Source: Photobacterium proteolyticum
Lineage (GTDB): Bacteria > Pseudomonadota > Gammaproteobacteria > Enterobacterales > Vibrionaceae
Length of the DNA stretch: 61,383 nt
Direction: 5' to 3'
Assembly (NCBI RefSeq): GCF_001939735.1
Contig: NZ_MJIL01000041.1
Span: 1-61,383 of the forward strand
Each line of letters begins with the position of its first letter. Position 1 is the stretch's first letter. The translations under genes and the position numbers were made by a program. The notes under the pieces are model-generated. The model had not been told where the DNA came from, made no database searches, and saw only the letters and a program-made list of their open reading frames with translations. This document shows, piece by piece, positions 43,434 to 51,781 of this stretch.

Positions 43434-44375
43434 TTAGTACGTCAGTACGTAATCTTTAGCCTGCGGCAGGGTTGTGATGATTTTGTGTTTTTTCATGAAT
43501 TCGGCATATTCGTCATATCGTTTCAGTTCAACAGCTCCCGGCCGCAATGCAAAACGGGTGAGGGTATCTTCCCAGGCATTACGGTTGAGATCGTTATTCA
43601 GTGTATCGGGAGAATAAGCTACGAATTCCTGCCAGGCCTTTTCAGGATGGTTGATCAGGTAGACAGTTGCTTTTTCGATAGCCTTGTTGAATTTACTAAC
43701 CGTTTCCGGACTGTACTTGTGTTTGTTGGCAACGAAGATCAGCTCGTCATAGGGTGGAACACCGTGCTCTTCAGGGTAAAATGCCGTTGCTTTGTAGCCT
43801 TCCAGCTCAAGTTGGTTCAGCTCGAAGTTTCTCAATCCGCCCCAAATCGCATCCACTTTGCCGGAAGCGAGAGAAGATGAAAGCGCCCAGCCAACGTTAA
43901 TGATTTTTACGCTCTCCATGCTGACATTGGCAGATCGAAGCATGGTGCCTATGGTTGCATCCTCGTTACCGCCAATCGCGACACCAATTTGTTTGCCTTT
44001 TAGATCCGCCAGACTCTTTACACCTGATTTATCAAGCACAATCAGAGAGTTTAGCGGACCCGAAATAAGGGTCGCGGAGCGTACGACCGGCAAACCGGCG
44101 GCAGTACTGGAGATAAGAGTGCTTTGGTATGAAACCGCCATATCAATCTTGCCTGCGGCAACAAGTTTGTCCGGAATACTTGGATCAGCCGGTTCCTGAA
44201 TTTCTACTTCAAGGCCTTGTTCGGCAAACCAGCCTTTTTCCTGGGCCAAAATGATAGGGCCGTGATTGGGGTTGACGAACCAGTCCAGCATCAGGGTGAC
44301 TTTTTCTGCTGCCGCATTGAATGAGGCCATAGATAGAGAAAGTGCAGCAAATCCAGGGAGTAAATGCTTTTTCAT
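43434..44375 (-). CDS. thiY: ThiY, periplasmic pyrimidine-binding protein of an ABC importer
   Basis: A 313-residue solute-binding protein of the NMT1/THI5-like family. Signal peptide of about 23 residues (MKKHLLPGFAALSLSMASFNAAA), then VTLMLDWFVNPNHGPIILAQEKGWFAEQGLEVEI, the signature opening of ThiY/NMT1 proteins that bind HMP or formylaminopyrimidine. An AGGA site precedes it. The importer is completed by thiX and thiZ just upstream. Confidence 0.92.
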   Translation of the reverse strand: MKKHLLPGFAALSLSMASFNAAAEKVTLMLDWFVNPNHGPIILAQEKGWFAEQGLEVEIQEPADPSIPDKLVAAGKIDMAVSYQSTLISSTAAGLPVVRSATLISGPLNSLIVLDKSGVKSLADLKGKQIGVAIGGNEDATIGTMLRSANVSMESVKIINVGWALSSSLASGKVDAIWGGLRNFELNQLELEGYKATAFYPEEHGVPPYDELIFVANKHKYSPETVSKFNKAIEKATVYLINHPEKAWQEFVAYSPDTLNNDLNRNAWEDTLTRFALRPGAVELKRYDEYAEFMKKHKIITTLPQAKDYVLTY

Positions 44376-44443
44376 TGATTGTTCCTGTCCTTAAGGTGTT
44401 ATCTTTATTGTTTATTCGCCTGATAGTCAGGCCTTTGTTGGTG

Positions 44444-45265
44444 TTATTTGCTTTGCCACGGAATTGCTTTTTTCAGCAATACATCGGCGGTGAAATAGAG
44501 GCTGACTGAAAAGAAAGCCAGGATAAAAAGGGCGGCAAACATTTCGTCGACAAACATTCGGGCGTTGGCTTGTAGCATCAAATAGCCAAGACCCTCGCTA
44601 GAGCCTACCCATTCACCAATTACAGCGCCGATTGGAGCGACGACAACGGCGACTCGAACGCCTGAGGCCAAAGCTGGCAGAGCCGCTGGTAACCGAATTT
44701 TCCATAGTAGTTGCCAGCGTGTTGCGCCCATGGTTTTGGCCAGATCCAGATATCCTGAAGGTGTATGGCGAAGGCCGTCATAACAGCAGGTTGTTACCGG
44801 GAAAAAGATAATCAGGGCGGCCATGACAACTTTCGAGGCAATACCATATCCCAGCCATAGCATCAGAATCGGAGCGATCGCAAAGACGGGAATAGCCTGA
44901 CTGGTGATAAGAATTGGCAGCAGCCAGCGGCGTAACGGGGCAAAAAGCAACATTTGTAATGCAAAAAATAGCCCCATAAACAAACCAAGCAACAGTCCGA
45001 GTATAACTTCGGTACTGGTGACTATTGTGTGGTGCCATAACACCTCAGAGCGTTCGATTAACTTGCTTAAGACTGCAGCCGGGCCTGGCAAAATGAAGGC
45101 CGGCATGTCGAATGTTACGACAGAGGCCTGCCATAAACCCATAATCACAGCAAAGCTAATCAGAATGCGCATCAGGCTTTGTGATATCCCGCGGTGCTGT
45201 TCCGGTATTAAATACCGGATTTGGACTGACTCGGTCATGGTATTGGGTGTAGGTTGATCAGCCAT
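44444..45265 (-). CDS. thiX: ThiX, ABC-importer permease
   Basis: A 273-residue membrane protein of the BPD_transp_1 family. About six membrane segments are visible and the cytoplasmic EAA-like loop for ATPase contact is YLDLAKTMGATRWQLLWKIRLPAALPALASG. Start 45265 (MADQPTPNTMTES) overlaps the end of thiZ by 8 bases, which suits coupled translation; an in-frame extension to 45361 would lie inside thiZ and is rejected. Confidence 0.9.
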   Translation of the reverse strand: MADQPTPNTMTESVQIRYLIPEQHRGISQSLMRILISFAVIMGLWQASVVTFDMPAFILPGPAAVLSKLIERSEVLWHHTIVTSTEVILGLLLGLFMGLFFALQMLLFAPLRRWLLPILITSQAIPVFAIAPILMLWLGYGIASKVVMAALIIFFPVTTCCYDGLRHTPSGYLDLAKTMGATRWQLLWKIRLPAALPALASGVRVAVVVAPIGAVIGEWVGSSEGLGYLMLQANARMFVDEMFAALFILAFFSVSLYFTADVLLKKAIPWQSK

Positions 45266-46031
45266 AATCCTGCTCCAGTTGCTCGATAATGGCTTGCTGG
45301 TGGGCAGCCATTTGGGCATCGAATTGTCTTGGTGGTACCGATGGTGGTGTAGCCAGTTCAACCAACTTGGCCGGTTTGCCAGTCATGATGTAGATATTGT
45401 GCCCGAGGCGTAGTGCTTCTTGAGGATCATGGGTGATCAGCAATACAGTACGGTTTTTGAGAAGCTCGGCCGACAGAGTCTGCAACTTATGGCGTGTCAC
45501 GGCATCAAGTGCCGAGAATGGCTCATCCATAAGCACTAGGGGCTTGTCCTGCATCAACGTTCTGGCCAGTGCTACCCGCTGGCGCATTCCACCTGAAAGT
45601 TGATCTGGCATTGCTGTCGCGTAGGATTCCAACCCAACTGCCTGAAGCAGCCTGACGGCTTTATCCTGATCCCGAAGGGAGGGAGACGAACCGAAACGGT
45701 GGCTCAGGCAAACGTTATCCATCACCGACAGCCATGGCAACAAAAGATCTTGCTGAGCCATATAGGCAATACGTTCAGACAGCGACTTATTATCGGATGT
45801 GACAAGGGTACCATGCCAATTGACACGATCTTCGTTAAGTCCTGCAAGTTGCCTTAGCAGTGTTGTTTTACCACAGCCACTTTTACCCAGCAGGCATGTC
45901 CACTCACCGGCAGGCAGTGTCAGATTCAGATCCGCGAACAGAGCATCGTTGGCATCTTTGTATGTCAGCGAAACATGCTGCATACGAACTTCGACAGCAC
46001 GAGAGTGCTGGATTGTTGTGGATACGCACAT
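45258..46031 (-). CDS. thiZ: ThiZ, ABC-importer ATPase
   Basis: A 257-residue ATPase with complete motifs: Walker A GKSGCGKTT, Q-loop MAQQDLLLPW, signature LSGGMRQRVALAR, Walker B PLVLMDEPFSALD and H-loop LLITHDPQEA. It energises import of a thiamine precursor through ThiX. It follows thiD by 11 bases. I take ATG 46031 as start rather than an upstream TTG. Confidence 0.92.
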   Translation of the reverse strand: MCVSTTIQHSRAVEVRMQHVSLTYKDANDALFADLNLTLPAGEWTCLLGKSGCGKTTLLRQLAGLNEDRVNWHGTLVTSDNKSLSERIAYMAQQDLLLPWLSVMDNVCLSHRFGSSPSLRDQDKAVRLLQAVGLESYATAMPDQLSGGMRQRVALARTLMQDKPLVLMDEPFSALDAVTRHKLQTLSAELLKNRTVLLITHDPQEALRLGHNIYIMTGKPAKLVELATPPSVPPRQFDAQMAAHQQAIIEQLEQDYG

Positions 46032-46042
46032 AGCCAATACTC

Positions 46043-46870
46043 TTATTGTGGTTGGTAGTGACCGGCAAAGAAGTGGTGCACCGGCCCGTGTCCCGAGCCA
46101 ATTTCAAGTTCGTCAGCATGGCTGATTGCCATCGTGATATAGGATTTTGCGTATTGGACGGCAGTTGTTAGCTCAATGCCCTGGGCAAGAAACGACGCGG
46201 TTGCCGAAGAAAGCGTGCATCCGGTTCCGTGGGTATTGCTAGTTGGAATTCGCGGTGTGCTCATTCGCACTACGTTATCAGCAAGAATGAGCAGGTCGGT
46301 ACTGTTGGTGTCCTGTTCCAGGTGACCACCTTTGAGAAGAACGGATTCAGAGCCGAGTTCACGTAAACCGGCTATCATATTCGCCATTTCCTGCTCGCTT
46401 TGCGGGATGGCAACATTCAGAAGGGCTGCTGCTTCAGGTAGGTTAGGGGTAATCACATCAGCTAGCGGCAACAGTTCTGATTTCAGGCTTGAAATAGCAT
46501 CTTGTTGCAGTAGGAGGTCACCGCTGGTCGCGACCATGACAGGATCGACAACCAGGTGTTTAGGCTGGTATTGGCGGAGCTTGGCGGCAACTACACGGAT
46601 AATATTACTGTCACTTAGCATGCCAACTTTTACAGCTTTGACATCAAGGTCAGCAAAGACACTGTCTAGTTGTTGTTCGACAAACCCAGGCTCGACTGCA
46701 AGGATACCAGACACGCCTTGAGTATTTTGTGCCGTCAATGCAGTGATGACGGAACAGGCGTAGCTCCCTGTCGCCGAAATAGCCTTGATGTCTGCTTGAA
46801 TGCCTGCACCGCCGCCACTATCAGAGCCGGCAATCGTTAGTGTGATTGGTGTTTTTGATGGAATCGCCAT
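46043..46870 (-). CDS. thiD: ThiD, HMP/HMP-P kinase
   Basis: A 275-residue ribokinase-fold enzyme that phosphorylates HMP and HMP-P in thiamine synthesis. Conserved parts are ITLTIAGSDSGGGAGIQADIKAISATGSYACSVITALTAQNTQGV, VVDPVMVATSGDLLL and NTHGTGCTLSSATASFLAQG (the catalytic GTGC box). It is the first gene of the operon below the TPP riboswitch and is joined closely to thiZ. Confidence 0.95.
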   Translation of the reverse strand: MAIPSKTPITLTIAGSDSGGGAGIQADIKAISATGSYACSVITALTAQNTQGVSGILAVEPGFVEQQLDSVFADLDVKAVKVGMLSDSNIIRVVAAKLRQYQPKHLVVDPVMVATSGDLLLQQDAISSLKSELLPLADVITPNLPEAAALLNVAIPQSEQEMANMIAGLRELGSESVLLKGGHLEQDTNSTDLLILADNVVRMSTPRIPTSNTHGTGCTLSSATASFLAQGIELTTAVQYAKSYITMAISHADELEIGSGHGPVHHFFAGHYQPQ

Positions 46871-46947
46871 AACTACCCCTAAAAGTTGAGCGCAGGGTAG
46901 CAGGTGTCAAAGAAAGGCCACAGGAGATAAGGGCACAGAGAGACACG

Positions 46948-47035
46948 GTTGCTAGTTCCCTACGCCATTATTAAATGGATCAGGTTCAACGGGTCCCATC
47001 GAAATGGTCTCAGCCAAAGGCTCCCCGACTAACGT
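46948..47035 (-). ncRNA. TPP riboswitch (THI element)
   Basis: Read on the minus strand, the conserved blocks appear in order: GTCGGGGAGCC, GGCTGAGACC, GGGACCCGTTGAACCTGATC and GGCGTAGGGAACTA. Together they form the typical TPP aptamer, about 75 bases upstream of thiD. It lowers expression of thiD-Z-X-Y-tenA when thiamine pyrophosphate is plentiful. The mechanism (RBS masking or termination) is not obvious, as no U-run hairpin was found before the start codon. Confidence 0.95.
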
Positions 47036-47250
47036 ACTAAAATTCGTTTAATTTGGTTGACTAGACAGCAAATGATGCTGTTATTAATTTCCCGCTATTC
47101 TAACCATGTTTTTAATCATAGAGCAAACATGATTGTGAAAATTTCTGGATCAGGACCGTTTTCACTTGACCAGCCCCTGAGATTATAATCACCAATATGT
47201 GTAAGCTTTAGACAAATAATGATGGAGTGATCAATCTCAAGAGGTGAAAT

Positions 47251-47471
47251 ATGGATGATTCCCAAAAATAAACTCATGAAAGAATCAGTTATGTTGAATT
47301 CCCAGCGGTGGACCTTTCTGCGACAAAGGCATTTTTTACTCAGGCATTCGGCTGGGAGTTTATTGATTATGGTGAAGACTATTCCGCATTTTCCAATCAA
47401 GGGTTAGATGGCGGCGTTTTCATTTTACCGAGCCAAGTGGCAATGAGCTTGCGATATGGTCCGATAAATAA
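47251..47471 (+). pseudogene. Degraded VOC/glyoxalase-family gene
   Basis: An ATG with a good AGAGGTG site opens a frame (MDDSQK) that hits TAA at codon 7. In the same frame the protein continues as THERISYVEFPAVDLSATKAFF, QAFGWEFIDYGEDYSAFSNQG, the N-terminal half of a VOC protein, until GLDGGV. After that, another frame gives FHFTEPSGNELAIWSDK and a stop, the usual C-terminal end of the same family. About 45-50 middle codons and one reading frame are thus missing. The gene cannot make a functional enzyme. Its intact start and site show recent decay. Confidence 0.8.
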
Positions 47472-47503
47472 TTTTGGCCTATCTATGATTTAAGCAGCCT
47501 TAC

Positions 47504-47539
47504 AAACACCAAAGGCGCTATCTGGCGCCTTTGGTGTTT
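47504..47539. terminator. Terminator between VOC remnant and phnA-like gene
   Basis: AAACACCAAAGGCGC/GCGCCTTTGGTGTTT stem, 15 base pairs with a short loop; works for the minus-strand gene and probably for the lost plus-strand one. Confidence 0.85.
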
Positions 47540-47560
47540 CATCGTTACTGCGAACTTAAA

Positions 47561-48133
47561 TTACATCTTTTTGCAGTACGCGGCGATGATTACCATGTTG
47601 GTACCGGCTGCTTTGCCTGTGATGTGCAGAGGGTTGTCTGTTAGGCGAATGCCACGAACAGCAGTGCCTTGCTTAACAACCAGGCTAGACCCTTTAACAG
47701 GCAGGTCTTTGATGATAGTGACGTTGTCACCAGCCTGAAGCGGAGTGCCATTCACATCTAGTGTTTGAATAGAGTCTAGTGCTTCTAGTGCGATCCCTTT
47801 TTCAGCCCACTCAATTGTGTCTTCTTCTAGGTAAAGCATATCAAGAAGATCTTGCGCCCACGTTTCAGCCGAAAGACGTTTCAGCATACGGTAAGCCATA
47901 ACCTGAACGGCAGGAACCTGGCTCCACATGCTATCGTTCAGGCAGCGCCAGTGATTCTGATCCATAGTATCAGCATCTTCAATTTGACCTCGGCAAGTAC
48001 CACAGACCATCACACAGCTACCAGCAGTTGTGTCCGGAGAAGCAGGCACTTCATACACGCTCAAGTTATCTTCAGATGAACAAAGTTCACATTTTGCGTC
48101 AGCACGCTGCTTAACGATGTTTTCAATAGTCAT
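47561..48133 (-). CDS. PhnA (YjdM)-family protein, long form
   Basis: A protein of about 190 residues. The N-terminal part has a zinc-ribbon made of Cys pairs (AKCELCSSEDNLSV... and MVCGTCRGQIED). The C-terminal 75 residues are the PhnA domain proper (LDVNGTPLQAGDNVTIIKDLPVKGSSLVVKQGTAVRGIRL...). Despite the name, PhnA is not needed for phosphonate use in E. coli and its role is unclear. The middle segment (about 60-115) extends the family's usual 111 residues. Start 48133 begins the conserved MTIENIVKQRADAKCELC; an ATG 30 bases upstream is possible. Confidence 0.85.
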   Translation of the reverse strand: MTIENIVKQRADAKCELCSSEDNLSVYEVPASPDTTAGSCVMVCGTCRGQIEDADTMDQNHWRCLNDSMWSQVPAVQVMAYRMLKRLSAETWAQDLLDMLYLEEDTIEWAEKGIALEALDSIQTLDVNGTPLQAGDNVTIIKDLPVKGSSLVVKQGTAVRGIRLTDNPLHITGKAAGTNMVIIAAYCKKM

Positions 48134-48433
48134 AGGGATTTGTCCGTAGATTTGTTGTGGCATTATTATGCCAGCATTTTTCGATAAGGAAAGAAATCCT
48201 GCTTTAGGTCACACAAATAAGCCTAAGCTGATAGTGAATTGTATGGTAAGTGAACATCTTTATCAGCGGTGGTCGATTATTGCCCGATATCGAGCGGCCT
48301 AGTTGAAGAGAAATAACAGCCTTAAGCTATCATTTATTTGCTCATTGTTGTTAAAAGGCTGTAATAATGTAGAGATAAGGATAAAATCATAATTGCCTTA
48401 AATTAATATTATAAAACGATGTAGGGACGAGTG

Positions 48434-48928
48434 ATGAAGAAGGCTGTTTTTTTACTATCTATACTGGCTCTGGCGGGCTGTGACGAAGATGATGTCAAAG
48501 ATTTAGCGCAGGGAAATACAAAAGTGTTTACGGTTACGGGCGCACAGGTAGCCAGTAAACTAGGTACTTTAGACCCTGGTTATTATGACATTGCCACAAT
48601 TACCAGTGCAAGCCAGGGGAATACGTCACCTGATGGGCTGCCTGTAGCTTCAAAGTCTACCCTTGAAAATTTAGGAATAACCGTTGAGGGTGAAACGTGT
48701 GGCAGAATTGATATTACCGATCAAGTTTGTTTTGAAAGTGGAAATTCCAGTAGTTGCCTGCCAAGTGAGATTGATATGCTGGGTCTGGCGGTTTATACGA
48801 TTGATCTTGATAAAGTAAAAACAGCATCAAGTCATGGCTTTTATCCAAAACTTGCTGCTGAAGTTGGCGGGTTATACGTGGATATTGCTTACAACGAGGT
48901 AAGTTGTGCCTCACTCCAAGCGCTGTAA
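48434..48928 (+). CDS. Small lipoprotein, function unknown
   Basis: A protein of about 164 residues with a lipobox LALAGC at residues 10-15. The mature part has five cysteines (one for lipid, then EGETCGRID, DQVCFES, SSSCLPS, EVSCASL), suggesting two disulfide bonds. There is no recognised domain. ATG 48434 follows AGGGACGAG by a few bases. The gene stands alone and has its own terminator. Confidence 0.65.
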   Translation: MKKAVFLLSILALAGCDEDDVKDLAQGNTKVFTVTGAQVASKLGTLDPGYYDIATITSASQGNTSPDGLPVASKSTLENLGITVEGETCGRIDITDQVCFESGNSSSCLPSEIDMLGLAVYTIDLDKVKTASSHGFYPKLAAEVGGLYVDIAYNEVSCASLQAL

Positions 48929-48954
48929 CTGGGACAATTGAGGTCTAGCATTTA

Positions 48955-48985
48955 AAGGCTGGGTTTGTTTCACAAGCCCAGCCTT
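48955..48985 (+). terminator. Rho-independent terminator
   Basis: AAGGCTGGGTTTG/CAAGCCCAGCCTT stem (one G-T pair) followed by ATTAATATTA; about 27 bases after the lipoprotein stop. Confidence 0.7.
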
Positions 48986-49157
48986 ATTAATATTAGATAC
49001 GTAAACAATAAAATTGGATCAGATTAACTGATATATGTTGCTTGTTTACGTTACTGGGTAAATTAATTCGAATACCCTCGCATAACATCTTTTTCCTCAT
49101 ATTCACTTTTATACCCATTGGTAAATTACTGCTTTTATTTACCAGAGAGTGAACGTG

Positions 49158-50441
49158 ATGACAGTTAGGCACTTACTCGCCACGGTAGGCTTGTGCTTGT
49201 TATATATTGGTCAGGCAATAGCCTCAGATGTTACTGGCTATATCGTAGGTGGTACACCCGTCAAACCGAGTGATGATTATAGTTGGATTGCCTCGATTCG
49301 TCTAAGTTCAAATCAGCTAAGCCATACTTGCGGTGGAACCGTCGTCAACCAACGCTGGGTGCTTACTGCCGCACACTGTGTTGTTCAACAAGGGGATGAT
49401 GGTAAGTTTATCGTAATTCCTCCCAGTCAGTTGAGTGTGATGGTAGGGACAACAAGCAGTGTTATTGAAGATGTCGCAACATTGTATGCGGTTTCTCATG
49501 TTGTGGTGTATCCGAAATATTCTCCCCAGGTAATTCTAAAGGAAGTTCTCAAGCCGGATGGCACTACTCTTACTGAGGTGATCAGTACTGCGTTAGAGAA
49601 TGACCTAGCATTATTGCGAGTTGATGAGCCTTTTTCTGTGAATATTAATCATGTTGCTCTGGCAACGGATAAAGATGCAGATGAACTTGATGTTCGGTTA
49701 GGTTTGCAGTGGTCTGAGAAAGAGCGGCCTGAAAATACAAAAGTTTCCGGTTGGGGTTCAACTCAGACTAACGGAACAGGGGTATCGAAAAGATTGTTGG
49801 AAGCTAAGCTATCATTTGTCCCTATGGATGAATGTTTTACTCGTCTAGAACTTGGTAACGAGGCTCATTACATCATTGATAGTCCAATGAACCGAACAAA
49901 GATCTGTTCGCTGCCACCATCAGTTATTTTTGATAGCGATGGTACTTCGTTGGAATTTGGCTCGGATTCATGCAAGGGAGACAGTGGCGGGCCTCTAAGT
50001 GCACAGAATGAGCTAGGAGAATGGGTGCAGTTTGGTATTGTCAGCGGTGGCCCTATAGGCAAACTGGTTTGTGGTTCGCTTGTGCGTCCGAGTTTTTATA
50101 CACGGATTGGCACCTATTACCCATGGATTCTATCGATTGTCGGTACCATCCCCGAAAAGCCAGTTACCAAGCCTGACTTTATTACAGCCGAAGAATCCGC
50201 TACGACTCCAGAGGGGGGGGCTGGAGGCTCAGGGGATGATACAGGTTCTGGTGATACGACTTCCGGCGATGGAAAAGAAGATGAACTTGATATTGGTGAC
50301 TGTAACCCTAACTCTTCAGGTATTTCGCACACTAACTGCAATTTGAAGTCAGCCAGCGGCGGAGCAAGCATCTGGGGGACGATATTATTGATGATTTATG
50401 CTTGCTGGGTTCGTTGTAGGGCTGGGAATAAAGAAGGGTAA
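49158..50441 (+). CDS. Secreted trypsin-like serine protease with GlyGly-CTERM anchor
   Basis: A protein of about 427 residues. A signal peptide (about 1-22) is followed by the activation-like site YIVGGTPV. The S1 triad is complete: His in VVNQRWVLTAAHC, Asp in ENDLALLRVDEPF, Ser in SDSCKGDSGGPLSA. Cysteines for several disulfides are present. The C-terminus holds a low-complexity GGSGDDTGSGDTTSGDG linker and the GlyGly-CTERM type tail: GGASIWGTILLMIYACWVRC plus a basic end, as processed by rhombosortase in Vibrio and Shewanella. The protein should go through type II secretion and be kept at the cell surface. A G8 tract at 50213-50220 precedes the sorting signal. GTG 49149 is another possible start. 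Confidence 0.9.
   Translation: MTVRHLLATVGLCLLYIGQAIASDVTGYIVGGTPVKPSDDYSWIASIRLSSNQLSHTCGGTVVNQRWVLTAAHCVVQQGDDGKFIVIPPSQLSVMVGTTSSVIEDVATLYAVSHVVVYPKYSPQVILKEVLKPDGTTLTEVISTALENDLALLRVDEPFSVNINHVALATDKDADELDVRLGLQWSEKERPENTKVSGWGSTQTNGTGVSKRLLEAKLSFVPMDECFTRLELGNEAHYIIDSPMNRTKICSLPPSVIFDSDGTSLEFGSDSCKGDSGGPLSAQNELGEWVQFGIVSGGPIGKLVCGSLVRPSFYTRIGTYYPWILSIVGTIPEKPVTKPDFITAEESATTPEGGAGGSGDDTGSGDTTSGDGKEDELDIGDCNPNSSGISHTNCNLKSASGGASIWGTILLMIYACWVRCRAGNKEG
50213..50220 (+). repeat. G8 homopolymer inside the protease gene
   Basis: Eight consecutive G residues in codons E-G-G, just before the Gly/Ser/Asp linker and the C-terminal sorting signal. The reading frame is intact in the sequence given. 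Confidence 0.75.
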
Positions 50442-50447
50442 GTGATT

Positions 50448-50485
50448 CGAATAAAGCCTCCAGAGTGGAACGGTGGCTTTATTCG
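50448..50485. terminator. Terminator between protease and codA
   Basis: CGAATAAAGCC-TCCA... paired with TGG-GGCTTTATTCG-like arms (CGAATAAAGCC/GGCTTTATTCG). It sits between two convergent genes. Confidence 0.7.
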
Positions 50486-50494
50486 CAATAGTAG

Positions 50495-51781
50495 TTATCG
50501 GCAGAAAGTCACTTCTTCGCTGTGTTCTTCTAGGCAAATTTGTGTCGTTGCAGGTTGAGTTTGTGCAATGATCTTGCCTTGACGGATTGAATACCGCACC
50601 GGGACCAGGCGACGAACAGCATCAAAACCATTCTCAGCGGGTAAAATCAGCAGGTTACCTGGCTTGCCTTCTTCAATACCATAGTGGTGTTTGATATTAA
50701 GTGTACGTGCTGAGTTAGTGCTAATTAAAGCCAGTGAATTGTTGATTTGGTCGTAACCCATTATCTGGCATACATGTAACCCCATATGGAGTACTTGTAT
50801 CATGTTTGCTGTACCAAGCGGATACCACGGGTCAAAGATGTCATCATGACCAAAACAGATATTGATATCAGCTGCCAGCATTTCTTTGACCCGGGTAATG
50901 CCGCGTCGTTTAGGGTAATCATCAAAGCGGCCCTGTAGGTGAATATTCACCAGAGGGTTGGCAACGAAGCTGATGCCTGACATTTTGAGCAGGCGGAACA
51001 GGCGTGATGCGTAAGCGCCATTGTATGAGTGCATCGCGGTAGTATGGCTAGCAGTTACCTTGTCACCCATTTCGAACTTATGCGCCAGGGCGGCCAATGT
51101 TTCGACAAAACGCGATTGCTCGTCATCAATTTCATCGCAGTGCACGTCGATGAGTCGATCATACTTGCGGGCGAGTTCAAACACGTAGTGTAGCGATTCA
51201 ACCCCATACTCGCGTGTGAATTCAAAGTGGGGAATCGCGCCTATAACATCAGCGCCAAGTTTCACCGCTTCTTCGAGTAACTCTTTGCCGTTAGGGTAGG
51301 AGAGTATGCCCTCTTGAGGAAAGGCAACAATTTGGATATCAACCCATTGCTTCATCTCTTCTTTGACTTTAAGCATTGCTTTTAGCGCAACCAGTGTTGG
51401 ATCAGAAACATCGACATGGGTGCGTACATGCTGGACACCATTGGCAATTTGCCATTTTAGCGTTTGCTTGGCACGCTGCTTTACATCCTCAAGAGATAGC
51501 TTGGACTTTCTTTCCGCCCAGCGCTCAATACCTTCGAACAAAGTTCCGGAAATATTCCAGCTTGGTTCACCTGCTGTTTGGGTGGTATCTAAGTGGACAT
51601 GCGGCTCGCAAAATGGGGAAATTGCCATACCTCCTTCACCATCAAGTACTTTACAGGTATGGTTTAGCGCTTTACTCATTGGAGCTATTGTTTTGAACTG
51701 ACCATTTTCGATTAGAATTTGATGCAGGTCTTCCTTGCCTTGTAGCGAAATATTTTGAATGAGCATATCTGAGGTTTGCAT
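50495..51781 (-). CDS. codA: Cytosine deaminase
   Basis: A 428-residue amidohydrolase that converts cytosine to uracil and ammonia. Metal and catalytic signatures are [17 protein letters not shown] (HxH pair), [15 protein letters not shown] (His and catalytic Glu region), [20 protein letters not shown] and [20 protein letters not shown] (Asp ligand). Length and pattern fit E. coli CodA (427). The cytosine permease codB that is normally next to it is missing here; the gene is alone. Its upstream leader contains two small stem-loops (51805-51840). Confidence 0.95.
   Translation of the reverse strand: MQTSDMLIQNISLQGKEDLHQILIENGQFKTIAPMSKALNHTCKVLDGEGGMAISPFCEPHVHLDTTQTAGEPSWNISGTLFEGIERWAERKSKLSLEDVKQRAKQTLKWQIANGVQHVRTHVDVSDPTLVALKAMLKVKEEMKQWVDIQIVAFPQEGILSYPNGKELLEEAVKLGADVIGAIPHFEFTREYGVESLHYVFELARKYDRLIDVHCDEIDDEQSRFVETLAALAHKFEMGDKVTASHTTAMHSYNGAYASRLFRLLKMSGISFVANPLVNIHLQGRFDDYPKRRGITRVKEMLAADINICFGHDDIFDPWYPLGTANMIQVLHMGLHVCQIMGYDQINNSLALISTNSARTLNIKHHYGIEEGKPGNLLILPAENGFDAVRRLVPVRYSIRQGKIIAQTQPATTQICLEEHSEEVTFCR

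Noticed and set aside
47308..47493. Small intact-looking VOC-like gene of 61 codons
   Set aside because: The frame begins inside the VOC domain and ends in unrelated residues after the deletion joint. It is part of the pseudogene at 47251-47471.
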